Below the pieces are notes generated by a model. The model saw nothing but the letters and a program-made list of their open reading frames with translations. It was not told where the DNA came from and ran no database searches. Of a stretch of 64,000 nt of DNA, positions 1 through 26,003 are shown in pieces; position 1 is the first letter of the stretch; the number at the start of each line of letters is the position of its first letter. Made by a program: the position numbers and the translations under genes. Location: NCBI RefSeq assembly GCF_902362185.1, contig NC_044497.1, forward strand, positions 13,152,501 to 13,216,500. The letters are read 5' to 3'. The stretch comes from Chanos chanos (taxonomy: Eukaryota; Chordata; Actinopteri; Gonorynchiformes; Chanidae).

Positions 1-713
1 TTTAAAATAATAGTCTTTCACCACTGAGGGGGGAAAAGGTTTTGATAAAACGAATTATTCATTAAATAAAAAATATTTCAGTGCCGACAACTTGACTGGT
101 CAGAAAACAATTATCCGGTGAAGATCGCTTTGATTTTCAAGATAATTAAGAGGTTTTGAGCTATATCAGTTGCTGAGTATTTTCTGGTTATTTTTCTTAA
201 AACATGGTTACCTCTCTCAATTCTCTGAATTACTTGTGATTTGTGTAGAATGATGCGTCTTTAAAAGTGTGCACTTGTCTTTAGCTCAACATTTCTGCGC
301 AGGTCGACATGAGGAGAATTTGGCCTTAGTGTTCAAATGACTGTGAAAAGCAAGCGTTTTTCAAAATGCACATACACTTTCCTGCAGCAGCAACTGGCCT
401 CAGTTATTCTCCGAAATCTAGAAATCTGGCTATGTGTTGGAAACCCAGAATACGTTCAAATTTGTAGGGAAAATTGTCCGTTCTGAATATGACGTAACAG
501 TTTTGCAACCGGTAGTGATCGCTTGTCAACTTGCCCTTATTGGCATGCTAGCATCATCTTTTGTTAGCTAAGGTTGCCGGCAAGCGCAGCTGTAGTACAG
601 TTGTCAAGTTAAGTAAGAGTGGAAAACAAAAGGATAGGAGGTGGTGTGAATTTAGTCTTGACAGCGGTATATCAGAGCTGTCCCTACAAAGGCACACTCG
701 GTAATCTGGAGTA
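1..713. other. yme1l1 upstream region
   Basis: No open frame or repeat of note is visible here. The stretch must hold the promoter and 5' untranslated leader of yme1l1, whose first coding exon opens at 714. I see no clear TATA box placed to decide the start of transcription, which fits a housekeeping-type promoter, but this is inference. Confidence 0.35.
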
Positions 714-8478
<7,765 letters not shown>

Positions 8479-9565
8479 TGGTGCATTTCATCTGTATAAA
8501 TATGAAACTGTACAGTGAAGCCTCTACCAAGAAGTCGTTGTTTTTCCTCTTTCTCTGAATACAAGCAAGGCAAAAAAATTGTTTCAGCCAACACATAATT
8601 TTTATCATTCATAGAACATGTTCACAGAGGTCTCCTCAAATCCACATATCACAAATATCCTCTTGCCTTTGTCAGTCTAAGCTGTCGTAGTACCAGAGGA
8701 GACTAATATTTTTGCCATATTTGCATCAAATCAATTTTTTACCCTGAGATCAAGAAACAAGTTTGCCCTGAATTTAATTCTCATTTGTAGATTCCCTGAC
8801 AATGGTTAATGGACTTCCAGGGTTGTCACAAACCATCCAATTGTGTACAATATGCTGCCCTGCTATAAGCAAAGATGCTGTACTTTATGGCTATTCACCA
8901 GGCTTATTATTGGGTCAGTTCTTTGCTGTTTTAAAATGAAATGTCTGATGAATCGTTTAAACAGAGGCAAAATTGTTTGGTTGCAAAGGAACTTTTAGGT
9001 CACCTCAGATATTTCTTGAAATTATGATGTAAGTATATTAAAATGTTTTCCTCTACTCACAGAAAACTCCATGTGATTGGATGAATGTAATCAGATACAC
9101 AGATTTTACTATACAATTTAAAATAATGTGATACTGGTATGGATTGAATTTAAAGTACCTCCCTTTGATGCCAAGGTCAAATCTATGAAACAGGAATCGC
9201 AAACAACTGGTAGAGTTGGACATTGTCCTTACATCACAGTCCTGATTTTTAAATGCAGTAAAAATTACTGCATGTAAACTGCAGTCAAGGATAACTGACC
9301 ACAGTTTGGTTCATCCAGTACTCTATTTATTTGTGTAGAATGTCATGGGTGTGCCATTGCTGTAAGTTTTAGGTCCACATATGCTACTTTACTGTATTCT
9401 GTGAATTGAAAAGGCAATGTGAGGAAAACACTGTATATAAGTGTGTATAATACCTGTGCTGTGTGTGTTCTTTTTAAATTAAACCCATGCTTGGATCTGT
9501 TTCTCACATTCAGAAATGGAATTGGGTGATGCGCAAATGAATAAAGTCTATTCAAATATCTATCA
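8479..9565 (+). other. yme1l1 3' untranslated region
   Basis: This is AT-rich sequence after the TGA stop (8476-8478) with no convincing open frame. A canonical AATAAA at 9540-9545 is the best candidate polyadenylation signal, which would put the transcript end near 9560-9570. Cleavage is inferred, not shown. Confidence 0.5.
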
Positions 9566-10042
9566 TGGCCTTCTTGGGTTACATTTGCAGCTTGTCAGCT
9601 ACTGAAAATTAAACAATTTTACAGGAGCAATACCATGAGTATTATTTGCTTTTTCAACAAACCATACTTAAATTGCATTGGAAATAAACAATGCATGGTT
9701 GTTCAACACTTTTTACTTAAAAGATGACAATAATGAGCAATTGCTTCATCGTCCCACTCAAAATAATGAGAAAATTGTCCTTGATTACTCTACTCTGAAT
9801 TGTCTCCTTCATTCCCTCTAAATTTGACTACACTAATGGTAGAACAAGCTCCATGTCAACAAGAAGAAGGGAAAATGGTTCCATTGTTTTCATTGCTTTT
9901 CTTTTTTTTCCAGGAGGTACTCCTCCATGCTTCCTTGCTCTGCTGTGGTTTTTTGTTACAAATTACTGAAATTGTGAGCTCTCAAAAAAATTAAAGGTTC
10001 TCCCAAGTCAATCTCCTGAATGAGACTGTTGTTTCTGTTCTC

Positions 10043-10070
10043 ATTGGCTTCTGCCAACTGGCTTTATAAA
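10043..10070 (+). promoter_or_regulatory. Candidate core promoter of PKS-A (inverted CCAAT plus TATA)
   Basis: ATTGG (an inverted CCAAT box) at 10043-10047 is followed by TATAAA at 10065-10070, about 265 bp before the PKS-A start codon. A TATA box fits a tissue-restricted rather than housekeeping gene. The spacing from CCAAT to TATA is short, so the CCAAT call is weak. Transcription would begin near 10095-10105. Confidence 0.4.
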
Positions 10071-10334
10071 GAGATGTGGAAGTAGTATTCAGTTCACAGA
10101 TCCACATAAGGGAAGGTCATGAAAGTTTCAGTGTCCAGGATGACTAAAGCAGGGTCATCTTGCTTTTGTCACCTTGAATGATCAATTTTTTTTTTAAATT
10201 AATTTTTGTCATAGGTAGATGACATTTAAACAAGTGGTTTGCTGGATAGGTTGTGTGTATTCTAAAGTGTGCAAAAAAGCTTGTGGTATAGATATTACTT
10301 GTCCACTTGCGATGATGCACATGGGCAAGCAAAT

Positions 10335-13300
10335 ATGATGGATTTTGATGACGATATTGCTGTGGTTGGCATTGGCTGCAACTTTCCTGGAGGTAAGACC
10401 GTTAAAAGCAATTTGTTCATGGAATGCAAACTTATTTATTTTTATATATATAAAATTTTTCTTTCAGGTGAAGGTCTCGAAAATTATTGGAAAGTTCTAG
10501 TTGAGGGAAGGAACTGTACTGTGGAGATTCCAGATGAAAGATTTGACTCAACATTCTGGTATGATTCTGATGAAAGCAAACCAGGGAAAACACAAGTTAC
10601 TAAAGCTACTCTGATAGAGGGGTAAGAGACTGGAAAATAAAGAATGATTTTTCACTATAAACCTTATTTTCCATATCTACTTTGTGGTAAATCCTGAGCT
10701 TTTTTAACAGATACACGTTGATATAAACATATATCCTTCATTATTACTTTCTAAACCGTAAATGTGAGTTTAACTTAGTCTTTCTATATCCAGTAGTATT
10801 TAGCTATCAGTTTTTAAGTTATCCATGATTAAAACTATGAATGTATCTGACTGATAAAAGGAGACACTTTCCTCTAACTATCTGTTAACCTAAAACTGAT
10901 GGTCTCATTCAGATTCAATGAGTTTGACCACAAGTTCTTTGGCATTACTGAGACTGAGGCAAACTACATGGACCCTCAGCAGAAGCTCTTGCTACACTGT
11001 ACCTACAGGGCACTAGAGGATGCAGGAATGCCCATGGAGAAAGCAAGTGGAACTAGAACCGGGGTGTACATAGGTAGTCATTTGACTTTTTCCTCTTAAT
11101 CTGAAGTCTCTTCATTTTTTATAGACATTCTAATTTTCTCATTCATTTGTTATTTAGGCATTCTCAGTGATTTGGTTTTGCTCTGTTGCTTATATTTATT
11201 TATAGGCCTCATGAATAGAGATTATGAGACGCTTTTAAACAACAGTCCCAGCACTATAACCCACTACAATGGCACAGGGACAGCCATGAGTTTAGCAGCC
11301 AACAGGATATCCTACACCTTCAACCTCACTGGGCCCTCATTTGCAATTGACAGTGCCTGTTCCTCCTCTTTAGTGGCTCTCCACTTGGCCTGTCAGGCAA
11401 TTAGACAAGGTAAATGAGACTTAACAGTGACTTGTTTCGTAGCTTTAAAAAAAACAACTCCGCACTTGTCTGTTATCCCATGTTAAAACTGTTCAAACAT
11501 TTCCATGGTATCTTTTTTGTTTTATGTTTTGGATTGTTTTATTTTGTTTTAATTTTTTTCTCATGATGAAAAAATCCCTTGGAAAAATCATTACTCATAC
11601 ATGAAAAGACATATATAAAAAAGTTCTTTAAAGAGGAGATTTGTAAAGGAGCCATTTTGCTTTTAACTGCTCATGTTTTATTCATTATATTTTACTCTTT
11701 CTTTCTTCTACCTAAAGTAAAAGGTAAGTTGTTAAATTGCTATTTATAATTTAGAATATGGATTTCCATAGTTTAATGTCATTTTTGCATCAATAAACCT
11801 ACCTACACAGGAGGCCTCTTAAAGTTCAATCTGAGGCATTAAGAAAATGGAGGAAACACCCATGGAATCGCATGGGTGTTTCCTCCTAAATATTTTCACA
11901 TAAGGCACAAATTGTCTCATAATTGTTTGTAGTTAATAAAACCATGAGTGCAGAAGGACTTTTACAGCTTGGAGTTCACCACTAAAGCTAGAATACTGAA
12001 GCAGAAACATACAAACCAAACAGTAAAACCCTTAATTCACAGGTACCATATACTAGCTGAACCGATCCTCTAAGTTTCATAAATGTAGGCCTATATCTTT
12101 GCATTAAATATGCCTCTTGGACAGATAAACTGAAATGACTGAAACGTAAATTTCTGTGCCCATTCAAATACTTTTGTTTTATACATTTTCCATCCCTTCA
12201 GTGTAGCAGAATTGAATTAAGCAATACTTTTTGCCTTCGTTCATATCTCTTTGTATCAGGAGACTGTGAAATGGCTATTTGTGGAGGTGTCAGCTGTATT
12301 CTTGAGCCTCGAGTCTTTGTTGCTCTCAGCAAGGCAAAAATGATTTCACATGAAGGTACCAGCAAACCATTCTCCAACAGAGCAGATGGCTATGGCAGAG
12401 GAGAAGGCTGTGGAATTGTTATACTGAAACCTCTCCAAAAAGTATGTGTACCAGTAAGGTGTGAGATGTCTGAGAGTGATTTCTTTTCCTTTTCATTTTT
12501 TTGGGGAGATTTTAAGGATTAGTGTTAATGATATTAATGATTTTAATGGTTGCTCTTCATTCAGGCTTTACAGGATTTTGACCATGTTTGGGGAACCATC
12601 AGCAAAACAGCTGTAAACCAAGATGGTCGCACTGTCACACCAATCACAAAGCCATCCAGAACCCAGCAGGAGGAGCTACTCACCAGAGTTTACCTTACAG
12701 AAACTGAACGCACAAATGTCCAGTATATTGAGGCCCATGGAACTGGAACGGCTGTCGGAGATCCAGTTGAAGCAAGCAGTATCTCTCGAGTCATTGCCAA
12801 ATCCAGACCTCCAGGATCAGGGCCTCTCTACATTGGTTCTGTCAAGGCTAACATTGGACACACAGAATCTGCAGCAGGAATTGCAGGACTGATTAAGGTA
12901 CTGTTGATGATGAAACATGAAACCTTTGTCCCCACAGTCTTCTACTCAGAGGAGAGCTCTAGTATAGATACTGAAGCTCTAAATCTGAAAATTCCAACAG
13001 AAGTAGAAAAATGGCAACGTACAGCTTCAAGTAGAAGAGTGGCAGGATTAAATAATTTTGGGTTTGGTGGAACCAATGCACATGCAATTATCAAGGAGTA
13101 TATTCAAACTCCTGTTTCTAAATTAGCCACTCTGGATTCAAAAAGATTGTTTGTATTGTCTGCAGCCACAAATAAATCCCTTGGAATGTGCATTGCTGAC
13201 ACATATCAAAAGATTAGCACGGAGAATCCTGTTGACCTAAAGTCTCTGCTGTACACATCAGCGTGTAGAAGGACCCACATAAGACACAAATACAGGAAAG

Positions 13301-16300
13301 TCTTTCTTACATCATCTGTCTCTGATCTAGGGACACAACTTAAATCTTGTTTGAACAAAATCTTCATGCCATGTAAGTCTGACCTGAGGTTAGTTTTTGT
13401 GTTCTGTGGTAATGGAGTTACCTACAGAGGTATGTGCAAGAAACTCTTGAAAGAAGAGCCTGTTTTCAGAGAAAAAATCAGAGAAGTGGAAAGCCTCTTC
13501 CAGAATTACACTGCCATAAGCATTGTGCAGAGAATAGCCAACACTTATGATAGCAATGATAACTCAAAACCAGAGGTTGTCCAACCCCTCATCTTTGCTA
13601 TTCAGGTTGCTATTGCCAGCCTTTTGAATCACTGGGGAATTAGACCTGATGCCATCCTTGGACATTCTGTAGGTGAAGTTGCTGCTGCCCATTGCTCTGG
13701 TTTGTTGTCACTTGAGGATGCAGTGAAAGTGATTTATTACCGAAGTATCCTACAGAGCCAGGTCACTGGAGGAAAGATGCTGGTTGTCGGTAATGCCGTT
13801 GTAACAGATATTTTGAAAATCCTCCCTGCATATGCAGGAAAAGTTTGTCTAGCAGCTTTAAACAGCCCTCTGTCTTGTGTACTGTCAGGCGATGGTGATG
13901 CAATTGACAGTGTGCGTGAACAGTTAAACACTTCCTTCAAAAGTAAGAATCTTTTCCTGCATGTCCTGGATGTCCCTGCTGCCTATCATAGTCACATGAT
14001 GGATCCTATACTGGGCCCAGTCAAGGACTACATAGGGTGTTTAAGTGAGCATGACATGATCTGTGAACTTTTTTCAACTGTGACAGGAAAAATATACTGT
14101 CCTGGGGATTTTACAACTGGTGATTACTGGGCAAGAAATATTCGCAAACTGGTTGCATTTGAACAAGCAGTGAAAGCAGCAGCCAACAATATGAAAAATG
14201 TGCTCTTTATTGAGATAGGTCCAAGAGGTGCTCTTAAGAGGAACATCATAGAGACACTTGGAAATGACACAACAGTGTTGTCATCTGTGCAGCCAGATAA
14301 AGATCATGCCACAATGCTTTCAGTTGCAGCTAAACTATTTGAACTAGGAGTTAATGTAGACTGGGATAAGTTCTACAGAGGTTTTGAAGCACCTCTTGCT
14401 CCCTTCCCAAGGTATCAGTTTGAATGTCTCAACAGGAAGGTATATTTTGAAGAAGTCAGACGGGGTAATGAGTTGCTAGGTCAGTCTTCTCACCCACTGA
14501 TAAGTTCAAATCAACATGACAACAAAGTATATAAATGCAATCTTTCATCATGTTGCATATCATACATTTGGGAACACAAAATCAGTGGTTTAGTTATTGC
14601 TCCAGGTGCTTTGTATGTTGAACTGGGTTTGGCCTCTGTCATGGCAAGTGTTATTCCAAAAAGGCCTCTTTCTGCACTCCAACTAAGCATTAACTTTCAG
14701 AGCTTTTTCATCATTGCTGAGAATTCTCCTCCACTTAGAGTGGTACTTGAGCCATATGAGGGCAAAACCACTTTTCAAATACTTTCATCCACAACAGTGC
14801 ATGCATCTGGCACCATTGACTATAATCGTGGACAGGTTAAGGTTGAAGAACCATCCATTGTCTTGGATGCTGTATTGAAACGATGTCAGTTGGTTCTGAA
14901 AAGGGAACAAGTTTATACCTTCCTTTCCCAGGGAGGATTTGAGTATGGGCCAATCTTCAGACAGCTAAATGATGTCAACTATGGTCATGAATTTAAAGAG
15001 GCAGTGACCACGGTCAGGATCCCAGATGGGTTGCTAAAACAACTTCATGAGTACTGTCTACATCCAGTGGTTCTGGACTATTTTCTGCAGATGACGTGTA
15101 TTGCGGCCTTTAGTACCAGCACAATTAGACCTGGATTCCCTTCTTCAATCAGTAGTGTAGTGGTATCTGCTCCATTACGTGAGGAAATGGTCATGTACCT
15201 GAGGATAACCAAGGAGACACCAGACTATTTTGAGGTGTGTGGTTGTTTTGCAGATTTAGAGGGATGTGTGTTAATTGAGCTGAAGCATGTGAGGATTACT
15301 TTCGTGGGAGGACACTGGAATATTGCTGATTCTTGCTTCTTTTATAATGAGCTGCTCCCCATCATCAGTACTTTCAGGGTCTCCTCCAAACCCAGGGCTT
15401 TGGTCTTTGAAGACACACTGGGTGTGGCCAAAGCGTTGAAACCATACTTGCACCCAGAATCAATTTTTGTCTCTTTAACTGACTTAACGAACTGGTCAAC
15501 CATGGTTCCAGATCTGCTGCTGCAGTGCCATGAGAGTGCTTCTGATGCCATTTCTGATCTGACAGAGATTCTGTTCATTTGTGGCATTCAGAATATTGGC
15601 AAGCTTAAAACTGAGACTGTTCTTGAACGTTTGGTTGAAAGTTGTGAGCTGTACCGCCAAGTTGTTATGTCCTTGAGGAAGGACATGGGCTCATGCACAT
15701 TTCGTGTTATAACCTACAGATCATCTGAGATGACTGTTGATTACATTAGTCCTGGTTTAGTGTTATCTGGCATGACAAGGGCCTGTGCAGCAGAGATATC
15801 AAGTATTTCCTTTCAGCTGATAGACCTTGCATCTGTATCAAATGAGGACATTGAGATACTGGTTCATGTGATTTGCTCATATCAGAGCAATGCATATCCA
15901 GAGGTCATTATTAGCAAAGGACGGGCTCATTCAGTGGTGATAACACGCACTCCTATTAAAAACACTGACCAACTAGAGCGATGTAAGAATTCTTTAAAAC
16001 CTCAGTGCTTCACCCTTCAGACAGCTGACCCCTATACAATGTCACGCTTGTCAGCTGTTCCCTCTGAAGTTTCCACCAACTCACTTGATGGGAAAACTGT
16101 TGAAATTCAACTCCATAAAATTGGAGTTCATTCTTCAGACTACTATCCTGTCAGTATCACAGATATTAAGTTTGGCAGGACAGTGTATTGGAACAAACAC
16201 ACAAATTTTAACCATAAGCTTCTGATGTTTGACTTCAGTGGTACTGTCACAGCTGTAGGGAAGGATGTGAGAAAACTAACAGTTGGTGATCATATCATCT

Positions 16301-18102
16301 CTTGTTACCCCATAGCTGCCTCCACCAAGGTTGTCATTCCAGAGGATGTTTGCTACAAATCAGAGACTGCTCCGTTTTTGAAGGAAGTTCCCTGTTTATC
16401 TTTTGTTATGCTAGCTTGGGAGATTTTATGTCGTGTGCTACCCCGAATGAAAATACTGAGGGAGTTGCATATTTTCTCCTCCATTCCTCACTCCGTTCTG
16501 CTTAGGGTATTGACACTCATGGCAAAAAAATCAGGATGGTGTGTTCATGTGGAGACAGACTCCAATGTATTATTCCAAAATACACACCAGTGCTCTGTCT
16601 TTGTTTTGTTACCTCCTTACAACCAATCCATGGTGAGCAGACTTGGCTCCAGTGCCACTGCTAAGCACATTATTGTTGTCTGTGACAACAAGGAGTCATT
16701 TCCCTTCGCTTCAAATATGCTTCAGCATGAGAATGAGAATGTGTGCTTCCATACTATTCACATATCTAAAGTTCTCCAGAGAGCTTACCTCAAGTCACAG
16801 AGAGCTGAGGTACACAAATGGCTGAGTGCGATGTATCTCAATGTGAGATCCATAACCATACCAAGCAGAATCATTCAAATCAGAACACCAGGTGAAACCA
16901 TGGTTGCTGACTCTGTAGAGCATTCTGAGTCTTACTTCACTGCCAAAACTATATCTTTAATTGGGCTCAGTGATGATGGTTTAAAAGTCAACATTTCTGA
17001 TGTCAGTTTGCTGTCAAAACCAAAGCCACTCTTTATAAAGAATGGTGTGTACATAGTGTCAGGAGGCCTGTCTGGTTTGGGACTTGAAACAGTGAGGTAC
17101 ATAGCTCACAAGGGTGGAGGGGGCATTGTAACACTCTCAAGGAGTGGTCCATCAGAGGAGATGCAACTGGAGATGAACATCCTTCAAAAGAGATATGAGG
17201 TGACAATTTTTAGTCTCCAGTGTGATGTTTCTGCGTCTGAGCAAGTGGTAGAAGCTATTTCTACCATTGGAAAACACTTTCCATCTTATTCCATTAAAGG
17301 AGTTTTCCACAGTGCTGCTGTGCTACATGATGGATTGATTGAGACACTTGACAGATCACTCTTTGAAAAAGTGCTAAGACCAAAAGTAAGTGGTGCTCTA
17401 AATCTCCACTATGCCACACTGAACAGTAAAATGGATTACTTTGTGTGCTACTCATCCATCTCTTCTTTTATTGGTAATACCTCACAGGCTAATTACGCAG
17501 CAGCCAACTCGTTTCTAGACACCTTTTGTCACTATAGGCGTAATCTTGGACTTACTGGACAAGCAATCAACTGGGGACCTCTAAATCTTGGCCTTCTGTG
17601 GAATAAGCAAAACTTCCAACGATTTTTGGAGGCCAAAGGACTGATGATTATGAATGTGCCAGAAATTCATGAGGCTCTTGATCATTGTTTGTTGGCAAAC
17701 AACCCACAACAGGTTGTGTGCAAGTTTAATTTCATAAACTTGAAAAATCATGTGCTCTCCCAGAATACATCTCTGAAGGTACGTCTTTCAGCTCTGGTAG
17801 AGAGAGAACTTGAAAACACAAATGTGACCATATCTGCAACTAATCTACAGTCCTCCGCACATGAATATGTGCGCAGTTTGTTGGCTGAATTTAGTGATAT
17901 GGACATTGATGAGCTCAGTGATGATGTTGTCCTCAGTGCAGTGGGGATAGATTCAATGTTAGCGATGACAATACAGAACCGAATATTTCAGGACAGGGGT
18001 GTGAATATTCCCCTGGTAAAATTACTGGACCCAGAGTGCACCATATCTACTTTGGTAGTGATTCTTAAACATACTGAGGAATGTCATAGAAATATCCTGT
18101 AA
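10335..18102 (+). CDS. pks1-like: PKS-A, FAS-like type I polyketide synthase (6 coding exons)
   Basis: Multidomain cytosolic synthase extending malonyl-derived chains on an acyl carrier protein. Coding exons: 10335-10392, 10468-10621, 10913-11073, 11206-11409, 12260-12441, 12565-18102, joining in frame to 2098 aa. Domains: ketosynthase with active Cys176 (DSACSSSL), His311 (EAHGTGT) and His352 (NIGHTES); acyltransferase Ser621 (GHSVGE); dehydratase HxxxGxxxxP with His924 and partner Asp1091 (HPVVLD); a pseudo-KR-like structural stretch; an enoyl-reductase-like region from about 1429 in which the nucleotide-binding glycine motif is gone ([10 protein letters not shown]); ketoreductase with GGLSGLG (1753-1759) and Tyr1897; ACP with Ser2050 (GIDSML). 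The protein ends about 48 residues later with no thioesterase. The DH-to-ER gap is shorter than in animal FAS, so the pseudo-methyltransferase seems reduced. The start is the first ATG of a double ATG; an in-frame upstream codon at 10269 is GTG. Possible AATAAA signals are at 18404 and 18773. Fish pks genes are reported to act in otolith formation; orthology to a named copy is not resolved here. Confidence 0.95.
11410..12259 (+). other. PKS-A intron 4
   Basis: An 850 bp intron between KS exons 4 and 5. Apart from the perfect hairpin at 11849-11886, I see nothing but AT-rich sequence. Confidence 0.6.
11849..11886. repeat. Perfect 16-bp inverted repeat (hairpin) in PKS-A intron 4
   Basis: Arms 11849-11864 (GGAGGAAACACCCATG) and 11871-11886 are exact reverse complements around a 6-nt loop. 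It could be a small MITE core or a folded intronic element; no function can be assigned. Confidence 0.85.
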
Positions 18103-19567
18103 TTCTTTGTATCAACCATTCATCCTTATTTATTTTTATGATTCATTAAACCTTTTATCCATAACTGATACAAGGAGTTACTCTCAAGTACATATTGACA
18201 CGACTGAAAAATCTTTGACATATTTGTTAATATTTATATTTCAGTAGCGTTCTTTGTCTGTATGATCTCTAATCTCATGAACCAAAAGAGTGTGATTGCT
18301 CAACAGTTACAAAGGATCATTCAGTTACTCAAGTAACAAACCAATATCTGAGTAGTTCTTCGTGCAACTTGTTCCAAAAATATGCATATATGTATAACTT
18401 TAAAATAAAATATCTGCCTATGGTAATTTTATGTTTTTTTCCCCTTTTTTTGTACAATACCATGACCTTTCAATGTTTGGAGAGTGTATTTTTTTCTCAG
18501 GTCAAAGTATTCTTTATTTCTCAGTATGACTGCGCCAAATACACAAATCCTCCTGAGTTACTTAGGCAAATATGCAAAGAATGCAAAGCAGGAGGCAGGT
18601 CAGTATAATCACACAGAGGAATACACAATACTCATAGAAGACAGAAGTCTGCTGTCATTGTTGATGACTGACAACTTTATTCACTACTGCACAACACAAA
18701 GTGTAAAAATGTTTAGAATGCGCCGACATAGTTGTCAATTAATCCTTCTTCAGAAAATTTTCTATCGAAAAGAATAAAGAATATGCTATTCAGTGATGAA
18801 TTCTTAGGCATTAACCTGACTGTCCACTATGTGAACACTTGTTAAGACAAGCCTGAGAATTTAAGTCAAAGGGACATAAGATTTTAGGCTTTCTAAAGAC
18901 TGAATGTAGGCACAGTGCCCTCCAGTGGTATTGTACAAATCTGGACTCAAGCCTACAGTCATTTAAATACAGACTAACTCTACTGAATGGGTGAGCTTTA
19001 CAAGTATGTCTTATTGTGTTTCATGAAGTTGTGCTATGTAGGTTTGTATTTACACTCAATTTTACTAAGCGTTTTCCTATAATTATGCTAAAAACAAGTC
19101 TAAAGGTAAAATCAAAATAGTGTAATAAAAAAAATAAAGAAATAATATTATAATAAGAGCAGTTAAAGTTATTTCTTTTGGAGACATATATTGAATGTGT
19201 GTGTGTGAGTGTGTGTGTGCACGCATGCATGTAAGGCCAAACATATATGTAAATAAATGTACAATTTAAACAAATGTACAATTTCTTTTTCATAAAAGAT
19301 TATACAGAGCATTGTACAGCTTCAGTTTTACCTACACTTCATTGATGGCAAAAAATATAAATGTTACCATAACATGCTGATGTGCAGCAGACATGTGTTA
19401 CATGATGGTCTTCATTTACGCTCATAGTAAATGGCCCAATACTCTCAATACTACATTACAATAAATGAACCTTAAAACAGCTAAAATGTGTGATTTCCAC
19501 AATTCTGTGACATAAGAAACAATATTACCAACTTTAGCAAATGCATACATAACAGAAACCAAAAATT
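18103..19567. other. Convergent intergenic spacer between PKS-A and ptchd3 copy 1
   Basis: Both flanking genes end here, so the spacer holds two 3' untranslated regions. AATAAA at 18404-18409 and 18773-18778 are plus-strand polyadenylation candidates for PKS-A. No gene-like frame was found. Confidence 0.5.
19196..19220. repeat. (GT)n microsatellite
   Basis: A short GT dinucleotide run with one interruption, followed by an alternating GCACGCATGCAT stretch. Confidence 0.8.
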
Positions 19568-23722
<4,155 letters not shown>

Positions 23723-26003
23723 TTTCAAGAGAATGAAAACAAGCAAAAAAGAGTAAATTTAGCGAATGTCTATTGTAAAACTGTCTAAATCGTCAACAAA
23801 GGCCCTGTCTATGTTTATTGTTGTTTACAAAAAACCTTCAATTTAAGGACTTAAGTTGATTACAGTTGAGCTCCGCATACATATTGCATACGGGTTATTT
23901 CCATATCCTGACGCACTTGCGTATAATTACACTGAGACCTAGAGCGACCACTGACGGAAACTTCTGAAAGTCGTAAAATTCATTCTATGCCTCATAAAGT
24001 TAGAACATTTTATAGATGAATTTAGATGCAGATTTTATATCACACGACATCCCTTTTAATCTGAAAAGAGAGTGGCTCTGACTGACCGTAACTATCTTAA
24101 ACTGAACAGGAAATTATTATCAGAGGGTCCAATCATATGGTGAATGCTTATTATAAATACCTAGTATCAAGTACGTTCCATTTTGTAAACATAACTAAAA
24201 ATAAATGTTTCATAAATCACTGTTAAATCACTTATTTACATTGGAAGACATTACTGTGGACACGAAATATCAATGTAGGCTACTTTTTAACATAGATGTC
24301 AAACTAAAAAAAGTTCTTGATCGGAACAGTATACTTACGATGCGTTTTGGGGCCTCTTTGCTCCATCAGTACCTAGAGTTATGGGACCAGTGAATGACAT
24401 GCTGGAGCACTAATGAGCCGAGTGCTTTATTCATGACAACAAAGTATGTGATTTAATTACAACTAACAATCAGAGTTTATGGCTGAAATGGTCCCCCAAA
24501 CAGAATCAACACTCCGCTGAATGTGGACGCAATGTGTCAGTGCACAAAATGGTACATATCTGAAAATGAATTCCCCAAGATTATATTCAGTGATTCTGAT
24601 AAAGTCAATTTATTACTATCTGCAGAATTGACCCTATTCTATCCTATCCCCTTCATCCCGGGCAGATTAAAGTCAGTAGTTATTTTTGCCATTCAGTGTC
24701 ATAAAAGGTGTCATATATTTCCTAGTACCTACAGGATGTTATCTACAGGATCTCCTTTCCTGGGACTTCAAAAACAACATTCCTTATGAAGAAAAATGCA
24801 ATACAGCTGAAAACATTAGGATAAACATTGTGTAGAGGCTGCAAGAACCCTGTTTAAATACCAGTTGCTCACTCTCAATATAGCCTACATCCAGTAAAGT
24901 GCAGACTGATAAAATATAGCTGAGAACTGAACATTCAGTTGAGAAATGTCTTTATTTTCCAGCAGACTACACTCAGTGCAATAAATATGTAATGGCTGTT
25001 TTTGTCCTCACTATTTTCAATTTTAAAAATAGTGGGTTTTGATAGTTAGGGAATGTCTGTAACCCAACACGATCATGACTGACTGATTCAAAATGTATTG
25101 TACAGTTGATTGAGTGACGTGAATAATATCTACAGACTCAATACGCTTGGTAGTTTACTTTTTGTTTGGGTTAGATTTACATCCACAAATTACAAGCATT
25201 CAGCAACTTGCATTGCAACGGTTTAAGAGAGGTTACAAATGTAGATTCTGGATGTTCAAGTGTATCTCACTATTAGAATTCAGATCTAATATAGCCTGAA
25301 CGACAGCAACAACCGGTTGTACAAAGTAGTCATATAACTTTTTTTTTTATCGTTATATCCATTCGTTCACTGAATCATTTATAAGCAGGGAGACGGCACT
25401 GGATTTGGTGCGCATGTTTTTTGAGTTGCTCTCGCTACTCACTACTCGCTACTTTTTCTGCTGTTTTCCGTTTGCGATAGATTGTACTGCCCCATTGGTC
25501 GATACAGGCTAAGGTTCGCTGCTACCCGCCGATTCCATTTCTCTCTCTCTTAATATGTGCGTGTGTGCGTGCGTGCGTGCGTGCGTGCGTGTGCGTGCGT
25601 GCCTGCGCGCGCGTGTGTAAGTGTGAGACGCTGTTGATCTCCAGATCTTCCGAATTTAGGATGACGAATCCCAAGTGAAAACTACACGTCCCAGCACCCT
25701 GTGCGAGGTTGACTACGTTGTCTCCACGACGTTTATATCAATGTTACAGATCATCGGTAGGGGTAAGAACAGCAGGTGATTTGTCATTTTTTAACAGGGG
25801 GGATGGCCCAGTGGCCATCAGGGGCTATGGCCCAATGGTCACTGACACTACTCTATAGAGTATATAGGGGGATGGCAGGTTAACAAGGGGGGATGCATTT
25901 TGGTGATTTTGCTAACAAGGGGCATGACACCCCCCCTCATCCCCCCTACAAATCGCCTACTGGGTAAGAACTTAGAATTGAACTGAAACTAAGTCTACCT
26001 GGG
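23723..26003. other. Intergenic region upstream of ptchd3 copy 1
   Basis: The promoter of ptchd3 copy 1 should lie just right of 23722, but I see no decisive TATA box. The region around 25380-25750 is richer in GC and CpG than its surroundings and contains a GTGC microsatellite. The stretch 25795-25965 is a G-run/C-run repeat-like segment whose family I cannot name. No gene-like frame was found. Confidence 0.4.
25556..25618. repeat. (GTGC)n/(GT)n microsatellite
   Basis: Alternating purine-pyrimidine run of GTGC tetranucleotides with GT and GC interruptions; a potential Z-DNA tract. Confidence 0.9.

Noticed and set aside
10269-10334. Upstream in-frame extension of PKS-A exon 1
   Set aside because: It opens with GTG, not ATG; the other PKS copies start with a short leader right before the DIA(V/I)(V/I)GIG motif, matching the ATG at 10335.
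25795-25965. G-run/C-run segment considered as a transposon end pair
   Set aside because: Repeat-like, but no clear terminal repeats or duplication could be fixed, so it is only mentioned in the region note.
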